Assembly: GCA_016928975.1 (NCBI GenBank)
Contig: JAFGJR010000162.1
Span: 1 to 27,065 of the forward strand
Length of the DNA stretch: 27,065 nt
DNA from: Sedimentisphaerales bacterium
GTDB taxonomy: Bacteria > Planctomycetota > Phycisphaerae > Sedimentisphaerales > SG8-4
Reading direction: 5' to 3'
The notes beneath the pieces were generated by a model. The model made no database searches, was not told the DNA's origin, and saw only the letters and a list, made by a program, of their open reading frames with translations. Below are positions 18,036-25,044 of the stretch, piece after piece. Both the position numbers and the translations under genes were made by a program. Each line of letters starts with the position of its first letter. Within the stretch, counting starts at the first letter, position 1.

Positions 18036-18320
18036 ATGGACCTGGTCGTGACCATCAAAGAAGTCAAAGGGCACTGCCCCGTGCACAAGGTCGGTGACTT
18101 TTTCACACTCAAGGCCTGCTACCAATTGGTCAGCGAGGCTCCCGTCTGCATGCACGGCCTGGCCTCGCTGATGCCCTGGTACAACGCCCTGCGCATCTCC
18201 GAGCCGGCCGACTGGGGTCTCGACGGCAAGGACAAGACCAAAGCCTACATCCAGTGTCCCGACGCTTGCGAATACACGGGCGGCGGAACCGTCGTCTACG
18301 AGATCAGCAGAGTCGCCTGA
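18036..18320 (+). CDS. TIGR04076-like small protein
   Basis: 94 residues. ATG at 18036 has AAGGAG 10 bases upstream; a longer reading from 17979 would run through the inverted repeat. The sequence carries several conserved-looking Cys: GHCPVHKVGDFF (about 11-22), APVCMHG, and QCPDACEYTGGGTVVYEI at the end. This pattern, including the CPxHKVGD start and the C-terminal GGG, fits the family labelled TIGR04076, whose function is unknown; the Cys could hold a metal or cluster. It is divergent from the MTA phosphorylase gene and ends 22 bases from the convergent MATE gene. Confidence 0.8.
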   Translation: MDLVVTIKEVKGHCPVHKVGDFFTLKACYQLVSEAPVCMHGLASLMPWYNALRISEPADWGLDGKDKTKAYIQCPDACEYTGGGTVVYEISRVA

Positions 18321-18342
18321 CCTTCTCCGGACAGGATCCGCC

Positions 18343-19797
18343 CTACAAGTCCGGGGGCTCGTGGAAGTCCAGGCCGTGGTCGGTCGCGAGCACTTCGGTC
18401 GGGCTGTGCACCACGCGGATCGTTCGCCACTTGCCGCTGCGGTAGCGCCAGTAGAAGATCCCGCAGAACGCCATGAAGGCAATGACGACCGCCACCCATG
18501 CTGCTATCGGAGACAGGCCCAGCGCGTAGAGCATAACGAGCAGGATGCCTAGCATCAGCCAGTGGACCGCGACCGAGACGCACATAGCCCAGAACGTATC
18601 TCCGGCGGCGCGCAGGGCCCCGCTAAAGACCACCACCACTGCTTCGAGCAGCACATAGACCGAGGCGATGCGAATCATCCGCACGGCCAGCGGCGCCGCC
18701 TGTTGAAAGACCGGATCGACCTGCTCCGGACGGAATATGGCGACGAGCCGCCCGGGGAAACCCACGAACAGGATTAGGATGACAACGGAGTAGAGCCATC
18801 CGCTTTTGAGGGCTGACATGGTGGAGCGATGCGCGGTGTCGGGATCGTTGGCCCCCATGTAGCGCCCCACGAGACTCATAACGCCGATCTGGATGCCGAT
18901 CAGCGGAACGAACGAGACCATGTCCCAGTTGAACACGATCGTCGCGGCGGTGGCGGTGGCCGAGCCGTGAGCGTGGAACGCAAGGATCATCGCCGTGAAC
19001 GCCACGACATTCAGGAACATCTCTACACCGGCCGGATAGCCGAATCGCAGCAACGTCGCCATCGCCTCTCGGTCGAATCGCAGCGAGCGCCCTACCTGGT
19101 ACGTTCGGCGAATCGCAGGGCCGAGGTAGGCCGTTAGCAGGACGCCCAATCCGCAGAGTCCGCCAACGATGGTGCCGAACGCGGCGCCGCGGATGCCCCA
19201 GGCGGGAAAGCCGAACTTGCCGAAGATCAGGATGTAGTTCATCCCGACGTTGACAACCATCGCCGTGAAAGCCGCGACCATGACGATTCGTGTTCGCGCG
19301 ATGCCGGAGAAGAAGCTGCTGAGGCAATTACGGAACAGGCCGATCAGCGTCGCATAGATCAGGATGTCGAAGTACGCGATCTGCGGGGCCAGTTGCGCCG
19401 CGGAGATGCCCGTCTTCTCGAACGCTACGTGAACGAGTGGACGGGCCAACAGGATCAGCGGATAGGCCGCCAGAGCGATCAGCATCGCCTGGGTCGTCGC
19501 CCCCGCGCAGCGGTCCTTGCGGCCGGCACCGAGGTATTGGGCCACCAGCGCCGTCGAATAGCCCGTCAGCCCCAGGAAGAACGTCATCACGACGAAGGTG
19601 GTCAGTCCTCCCGCCATGGCGGCGTTCATCTGTTCCGGCCCGAGCCGCGACAGGAAGAGCCGATCGGTAAATGTCATTACCGTCTCGCACGCATGCGAAA
19701 CGACCATCGGCAGCGCGATGGCCAGCAGCTCGCGCATCCCGCCCGCCCCGGCCACGCCGCCGGCGCCGTTCATGTCCAGTTGGCTGTTCTCTGTCAT
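18343..19797 (-). CDS. MATE-family multidrug/cation exporter
   Basis: 484 residues with about twelve hydrophobic segments and the two-fold symmetric layout of MATE proteins. Recognisable pieces include ELLAIALPMVVSHACETVMTF-like opening helix with the family's P-M-V segment, FTDRLFLSRLG, MAGGLTTFVVMTF, GYSTALVAQYLGAGR in the first half, and VGRYMGAND, the matching loop of the second half, then FSGALRAAGDTFWAM. Such proteins expel drugs or metabolites using a sodium or proton gradient across the inner membrane; no substrate can be inferred. ATG at 19797 has only a weak GGGG upstream. The C-terminus adds a soluble tail of about 30 residues. It stands alone between convergent and co-directional genes. 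Confidence 0.92.
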   Translation of the reverse strand: MTENSQLDMNGAGGVAGAGGMRELLAIALPMVVSHACETVMTFTDRLFLSRLGPEQMNAAMAGGLTTFVVMTFFLGLTGYSTALVAQYLGAGRKDRCAGATTQAMLIALAAYPLILLARPLVHVAFEKTGISAAQLAPQIAYFDILIYATLIGLFRNCLSSFFSGIARTRIVMVAAFTAMVVNVGMNYILIFGKFGFPAWGIRGAAFGTIVGGLCGLGVLLTAYLGPAIRRTYQVGRSLRFDREAMATLLRFGYPAGVEMFLNVVAFTAMILAFHAHGSATATAATIVFNWDMVSFVPLIGIQIGVMSLVGRYMGANDPDTAHRSTMSALKSGWLYSVVILILFVGFPGRLVAIFRPEQVDPVFQQAAPLAVRMIRIASVYVLLEAVVVVFSGALRAAGDTFWAMCVSVAVHWLMLGILLVMLYALGLSPIAAWVAVVIAFMAFCGIFYWRYRSGKWRTIRVVHSPTEVLATDHGLDFHEPPDL

Positions 19798-19843
19798 GTG
19801 CCCCGTGTTTGTCCGTGCCGGATGTCTGCGAAAACGAACAAGA

Positions 19844-19867
19844 CCTTTCGGCGTCGATTCCGAAAGG
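19844..19867 (-). terminator. Probable terminator of the 901-residue protein gene
   Basis: A perfect 8-bp stem (CCTTTCGG/CCGAAAGG, 8-base loop) is followed on the minus strand by a T-rich stretch (CTTGTTCGTTTT). It lies about 175 bases after the stop at 20042 and before the MATE gene. The T-tract is interrupted, so confidence is moderate. Confidence 0.5.
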
Positions 19868-20041
19868 CCCTGCCATGCCGCAATCGATTCGGCACACGTG
19901 TGTTTCCTTCTGTGAACGGCGTACCTTAGCCAAGCGGCCGCGACAAGTCAACCCTCGTGCTGCCAGTCCCTCGCAGCAGGCGCGCCCGAAATGCGGACAC
20001 ATGGTCTTGAACGCTCGGCGTAGGAACGGCTTACCTGTTCG

Positions 20042-22747
20042 TCAGTCACCGTGCAGCTCAATCTGGGACGTTCCTGTCACGGTGATAACCAGAAGGCGCT
20101 GCTCGGGATCGAATTGCATCCGGGGCTCGGTCGCGGCGCGGGATCCGCCGGCGTCATCGGCCTGTCGAATCCTCAGGGCCGATGGCCTCGTCGCCAGACC
20201 GCTGACAAGCACGTGACATGATCGGCCGCGCCGGCCCTCGACGACGAACACCGCCGAGCCGGGGCGGTCTTCCACGTCGCGGATCGTGCCCGGGGCATGG
20301 ATGAAGAGGCGGCGCCCGCCGAGCTTTCGGACGTCGTACAGCGTGCCTTCTCCGAACAGCTCCGGCACGTGGGCCTGCACTGTGCCGGGATTGATCGCCG
20401 GGCCGTCGCGGTACTGGGGTCGCAGCTCAAAGATGTCCGGCAGCAGGCCTTGGCGCTCCCGGTCGGTCACGGGCCAGCTCATCTGCAGACCTGTGGCGGT
20501 GATTCCTTTGGCGATCTGCAACCAAGGTCCGTCCGGATCGCACCGGCTCAGCAGATGCAATGCAGAGGCGTACACAAGGCCACACCACTGTACGGGCCGG
20601 CCGAACCAGACCGGGGCCTGCCAATTCGTCGCGCCGAGCACGGCAATGGTCGCGTAGGGCCCGATCTGCCCGATTGTTGGATTGTGGAGGTAGACGAACG
20701 GCACGCCTGTCCAAGCCCAGTAACGGGCCTGTTCGAGATGCTTTCGTTTGCCCGAGAGGAGGTAGCCGAGCGTGTAGGCTTTAACCAGATAGGCCGAGGC
20801 GAGAATGTCGGGCGTGTGCAGCGGGACCTCCCAGGTCTGCGCGCCGCGCGGGACCGTGCCGGCGTAGAGTGCGGTCTGCTTGTCGAGCAACGCCAGCGCC
20901 TGCTCGGTCGCCTGCGGATCGGCAGTCAAGGTGGCGGCCTCCAGAATACGCGCGACATCAGCAGCCGCGAGGCCGTTGGCATGCTTGGCAAAATGGGTCC
21001 TGGAGTAATCCACCTTGCCGGGACGATAGCGTTTGACTCCCTTTTCGTCGAATTGCCTCAGCAGGTTCGCGGCCTCGGCGCTTCTCGCTTTGACGTAGGC
21101 CTCGACGTGACCGAAGACGAGTGGAGCCGCAGGATTTCGCACGTGCGAAACAGTGCTGAGGTAAGGCTGTCCCGGGGGCAGCTTGCTTAGGGCCAAGTCG
21201 CGCCCCTGCCTCAGGCGTTCCGCGAGATCTGATACAGTGGTGTGACCGGCCAGCCAATCCATGTACATAGGCGCGTCCGCCGCCGGTTGCGGGCCGAAGC
21301 TGCTACCCCAGACGGCGTGGCGGAACAGCCCGTTCTCGTTGATGGTCGAGTCCAGCCAGCCGTGAGCGAGCAGCGTCACGGCCGCGTCGAGTCCACCCTC
21401 GAAGTCCGGCACATCGGGCAGCCCTTTGAGCCCGACGTATTGTTGCACGGCCGGAACCACCGTCTCGCCCGCGCCGCCGATGAGAGTGATGCGCGACGTG
21501 ACAGGCTGATGCGCCGCGAGCCTGAGCGGACTGTGCGCCGCCAGATCGTTCTCGAACCGGCACATCCCCACCGCCGGCGCCTTCAGCGCCATCACATGAG
21601 CGTCCGAGCCGTATATTGTGTCCGGCGAATCGAAGGTCGCAGCCACCACGTCGGATGGCTCCCAGATCAGCCCTACATAGCGGCCCTCGTGGGCTATCGC
21701 CATGAGCGGGAACGTGACCTTGGCCGGGTCGGGCACGCGGCGGACGTGCTCGGGCGTCGTGATGTCCGCCTCGCTGCTGCTAGGCTCATCGGCCAGATAC
21801 TCCAGACCTGCGAATAGCCCCTGCGTTTTGCGCTGCCCGAATGTCCCCAGGCCCGGAAAGACCGTCAGCCAGGGCAGATAGACAACTTCGCGGTCCCGAT
21901 CCACCGTGAGCTGCGTTTCGATGATGATCGTTCCGGCAGTCGTGCCAGGAGCGAAACGCCGGGTAGCTGACCAGCAGCCTGCTTGGCTGTCGGTCACGGT
22001 CGCGCGGCACACGATAGCACCGTCGCGCGTGGAGACACAAGACGCTGAACCGCTGCCAATTTGCAGCCATTCCGGTTCACCACCCAGCAGCAGGCCAATC
22101 CGTTCGGCCTGGTAGCCCGCAGCCATTTCTTTGTCGCCGACCTTGATCGCAAAGCTGCCCCAAGTGCGGCGCGAATGCTCCAGGGTCAACTCGCCCGAGG
22201 TCACCGCAAGGCCTTGCCCCGGCTCTATGTCCGGCTTCTTCGGTCTCTCCGGCGCGGGCGGGATAACGCGTGGCAGTGACTCGACGCGAATCGACTGGAC
22301 AACGATCCGGCCGGGACCGGCCGCTGGATCGAGCCGCAGACGCGCGCCCGACTCCAAGGGCTCCACGATCATGAGAGGATAATCATGCCATTGACCGTCG
22401 TTCTGCACGGTGAAGCGGACAGAGCGACCGGCTTCGAAGCGTCGGCCGTAGAAGAGCTCTCCGCCGGCGTGAGCAGTTGACTTCATGGTCACAGTGACCC
22501 GCGTGAGTCCTGCGCCAGGCGAATCGATCGTGGGGCCTTCGATCCACGGATCGATCCCGGTCGAGACGAAACTGAGTCCCTCTGCCGTGATGCGCAGGTC
22601 GTCCACGAATTGATTGCCGATCCAGCCGTGCAGTCCTTCGGTGAAATCCCACATCACGACCTCCTCGGCCCGCGCCGTGGTCGCAAGCGCCACGAAGGAT
22701 AGGAACATGACAAGCGCCGCAGTGTTGGTTCTGTCTTTGCGCGCCAT
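20042..22747 (-). CDS. Large secreted protein of unknown function, possible glycan-active enzyme
   Basis: 901 residues. ATG at 22747 has GGAG 8 bases upstream. Signal peptide 1-27 (LVMFLSFVALATTARA). Residues about 30-155 look like a carbohydrate-binding-type beta-sandwich (MWDFTEGLHGWIGN at the start, ESGARLRLDP near the end). A Pro/Lys linker (PPAPERPKKPD) leads to a larger beta-rich region, about 185-440 (GREVVYLPWLTVFPG-like WLTVFPGLG, AHEGRYVGLIWEP). Residues about 455-770 are helical and repetitive in a way that suggests an alpha/alpha toroid (HGWLDSTINENGLFRHAVWG, YLVKAYTLGYLLSGKRKHLEQARYWAW, VWFGRPVQWCGLVYASALHLLS). The C-terminus (about 790-901) is beta-rich again. This beta-sandwich plus toroid plus beta layout is common in polysaccharide lyases and several hydrolases, but I recognise no family and no catalytic residues. 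Confidence 0.8.
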   Translation of the reverse strand: MARKDRTNTAALVMFLSFVALATTARAEEVVMWDFTEGLHGWIGNQFVDDLRITAEGLSFVSTGIDPWIEGPTIDSPGAGLTRVTVTMKSTAHAGGELFYGRRFEAGRSVRFTVQNDGQWHDYPLMIVEPLESGARLRLDPAAGPGRIVVQSIRVESLPRVIPPAPERPKKPDIEPGQGLAVTSGELTLEHSRRTWGSFAIKVGDKEMAAGYQAERIGLLLGGEPEWLQIGSGSASCVSTRDGAIVCRATVTDSQAGCWSATRRFAPGTTAGTIIIETQLTVDRDREVVYLPWLTVFPGLGTFGQRKTQGLFAGLEYLADEPSSSEADITTPEHVRRVPDPAKVTFPLMAIAHEGRYVGLIWEPSDVVAATFDSPDTIYGSDAHVMALKAPAVGMCRFENDLAAHSPLRLAAHQPVTSRITLIGGAGETVVPAVQQYVGLKGLPDVPDFEGGLDAAVTLLAHGWLDSTINENGLFRHAVWGSSFGPQPAADAPMYMDWLAGHTTVSDLAERLRQGRDLALSKLPPGQPYLSTVSHVRNPAAPLVFGHVEAYVKARSAEAANLLRQFDEKGVKRYRPGKVDYSRTHFAKHANGLAAADVARILEAATLTADPQATEQALALLDKQTALYAGTVPRGAQTWEVPLHTPDILASAYLVKAYTLGYLLSGKRKHLEQARYWAWTGVPFVYLHNPTIGQIGPYATIAVLGATNWQAPVWFGRPVQWCGLVYASALHLLSRCDPDGPWLQIAKGITATGLQMSWPVTDRERQGLLPDIFELRPQYRDGPAINPGTVQAHVPELFGEGTLYDVRKLGGRRLFIHAPGTIRDVEDRPGSAVFVVEGRRGRSCHVLVSGLATRPSALRIRQADDAGGSRAATEPRMQFDPEQRLLVITVTGTSQIELHGD

Positions 22748-22806
22748 GAGGAATCTCCGTTTCCTATCGCGTGTATCATCGTGCTCGAATCCAAGCCGGA
22801 CGGTAG

Positions 22807-22819
22807 TATAATCGCCCGT
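22807..22819 (+). promoter_or_regulatory. -10 element immediately before queG, possibly leaderless
   Basis: A perfect TATAAT at 22807-22812 ends 7 bases before the queG ATG, so transcription would start at the start codon. No Shine-Dalgarno is present and no good -35 is visible. Confidence 0.5.
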
Positions 22820-23782
22820 ATGAATCTCGAACAGGAGATTAAGGGCAAGGCACTTGAGCTTGGCTTTGACGCCGCGGGCATCACGGATGCCTCACCTATC
22901 GACACTGTACACGTTGAGCGTCTGAATGCGTGGCTCGACGCAGGCTTTGCCGGCGGGATGCCTTACATGCACCGCCACGGCGAGAAGCGCATCGATCCGG
23001 GCAAGCTCCTGGCGGGAGCACAGTCCGTCATTGTCGTCGCTCTGAACTACACGCCTGGCGAAGGCCCTCAGCAAGCTGGTACTTGCCGCGACCACACGGA
23101 TGCGAGGTTCTTCGGCAGAGTGGCTCAGTACGCCTGCTTCCAGGACTATCATGATTTCATGAGACCGTTGCTGCACGAGTTAGCCGCCTTCGTCCGGGAG
23201 CGAACCGGCAAGACGATGCGGTTCAAGGTATGCGTGGATTCAGCGCCGCTGGCGGAAAGGGCCCTCGCGGTGCGCGCGGGTCTGGGTTTCATCGGCAAGA
23301 ATCACATGCTCATCCATCCGACGCTCGGTCCCGAGATCTTCCTGGGCGAGCTTATCAGCACCGTCAAGCTCAATGCCGACGAACCGTCGGTAGGAACCTG
23401 CGTCTCGTGCGACCGCTGCTTGCGCGCGTGCCCTACCGGCGCGCTGCGCGCCGACGGCCAGTTTGACGCCTCCCGGTGCATCAGCTACCTGACGATGGAG
23501 CACAAAGGCGCGATAGGGCGCGACCTGGCGGCGCGAATCGGCGACCGGCTGTTCGGCTGCGACGAGTGCGTGCTGGCCTGTCCTTATCACGACGCCGCGC
23601 CGCCCTGCACGAACCGGCGCTTCCGCTTCAACCCGCACAGACGGAATGTGGATTTGCAGCGGATTCTGGAAATGACGCCGCCGTCTTTCGAGACAGAGTT
23701 CGCCGGCTCGGCCCTCCACCGCCTGGGCCTGGACCGCCTTCAGCGCAACGCGCGGATATGCCTGGAGAACCTCAGCCGCTAA
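22820..23782 (+). CDS. queG: Epoxyqueuosine reductase
   Basis: 320 residues, a short form compared with E. coli QueG (379), which carries an extra C-terminal HEAT-like part. It uses cobalamin and two 4Fe-4S clusters to reduce epoxyqueuosine to queuosine in tRNA, the step after QueA. The cobalamin-binding region with the catalytic Asp reads CVDSAPLAERALAVRAGLGFIGKN (split here as VDSAPLAERALA and VRAGLGFIGKN, about 137-162). The first cluster motif is CVSCDRCLRACPTGAL and the second CDECVLACPYH. ATG at 22820 is chosen because family similarity begins there; an upstream in-frame start at 22781 would run through the -10 element. It is divergent from the 901-residue protein gene and converges on the GLUG gene with a 45-base gap. 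Confidence 0.96.
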   Translation: MNLEQEIKGKALELGFDAAGITDASPIDTVHVERLNAWLDAGFAGGMPYMHRHGEKRIDPGKLLAGAQSVIVVALNYTPGEGPQQAGTCRDHTDARFFGRVAQYACFQDYHDFMRPLLHELAAFVRERTGKTMRFKVCVDSAPLAERALAVRAGLGFIGKNHMLIHPTLGPEIFLGELISTVKLNADEPSVGTCVSCDRCLRACPTGALRADGQFDASRCISYLTMEHKGAIGRDLAARIGDRLFGCDECVLACPYHDAAPPCTNRRFRFNPHRRNVDLQRILEMTPPSFETEFAGSALHRLGLDRLQRNARICLENLSR

Positions 23783-23827
23783 CGGGGTGCAGCAACCGTT
23801 CGTATCGTGGGCGTCCCGCGTACGGTC

Positions 23828-25044
23828 CTACTCGTTCTTCAGCGCTTCCCACCACAGACGCGGATAGTCCTGGCCTTCGAGAATCCACCAGATGTCGTCC
23901 ATGCCGTTGGCCGTCTCACTGACAAAGTCCCAGCCGGCGTCAAGGAAGGTGCTGGCCGTCTGCATCTCGACTGTGGTCAAGCCCACGCCGCCGGCGCTTA
24001 TATTCTGTCCAGAGGTCTCAATGTTCCAGAAACAGTGCGACTCGTCTGACGGCGGGTACGGATTCCTCTGCCCGACCAGTCCACCGACAGCATCCCCTGC
24101 GCCACGCACCCGGCCGGTCGAATAGCAGTTGCCAATACGATTGAAATTCCCTCCCGCCAACCCGCCGACGCAATCCTTCCCCGTTGCCATGCCAGTGCTG
24201 TAGCATTCCTCGATCGTGCCAGAACGAGTGTTGATTCCCACCAGACCGCCGAGATAGTATACCGTGCCAGGAAAACCTCCATTGCCTCGGACCGCTCCGG
24301 TACTGTAGCACTGGAGTACGCCACCTCCGTTGTATCCCACCAGCCCGCCGACCTGATAATCACCGCCGACGGCGCCGTGGTTGCAGGACTGCGTCACGGA
24401 GCCACTGTTGAATCCGACCAAGCCGCCGACGTATTGGTGACCGACGGTCGCCGCATCGCTGGAACACCGTATCACAGCGCCATCGTTCCACCCTATCAGA
24501 CCTCCGATACCCCATCCGTTGCCGCTGACCTGGGCGGTGCTCGAGGACTGCGCCACCTCGCCCGTATTCCTCCCCACCAACCCGCCCACAGACGCCTCTT
24601 TCGTGCCGCTGACCATACCGGTGCAATGGCAGTTGGTGATCACACCTTCGCTATATGCCACCAGCGCCCCGATGGGGTGCTCTCCCGACCCCACGATGGC
24701 GACATCCACCAGGCTCAGATTCCTGACCGTGCCTCCGGACCTCAACTGCCCGAAGAGCGCCAGGGGCCCCCGGCCCTCTATCGTCAAATGCCAAATTGTG
24801 TGCCCGTTGCCGTCGAAGACACCCGCAAAAGTCCCGATGACTGACTCTCTGAAGACCTCCCTACCCGGCAGGTTGGGGTCCAGATCCAGGTCGGAAGTGA
24901 GAACGAAATGACTGCCCCAGAGGGCGCTGGCCCGGCCAATCAGGATCAACTGATCGGCCGTGTCAATCCTGTAGGGGCTTGTCGGGGTCCCCTGGCCGCC
25001 CAGCCAGTCCAGGTTTGGCTCGGGGATGGGACTGCCCAGCGTTC
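23828..25044 (-). repeat. GLUG module 3 (C-terminal)
   Basis: Complete module whose closing cap DNA (about 23852-23984) closely matches that of module 1 (about 25916-26048), closer than to the intervening module 2. It carries about eight GLUG units. Confidence 0.8.
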
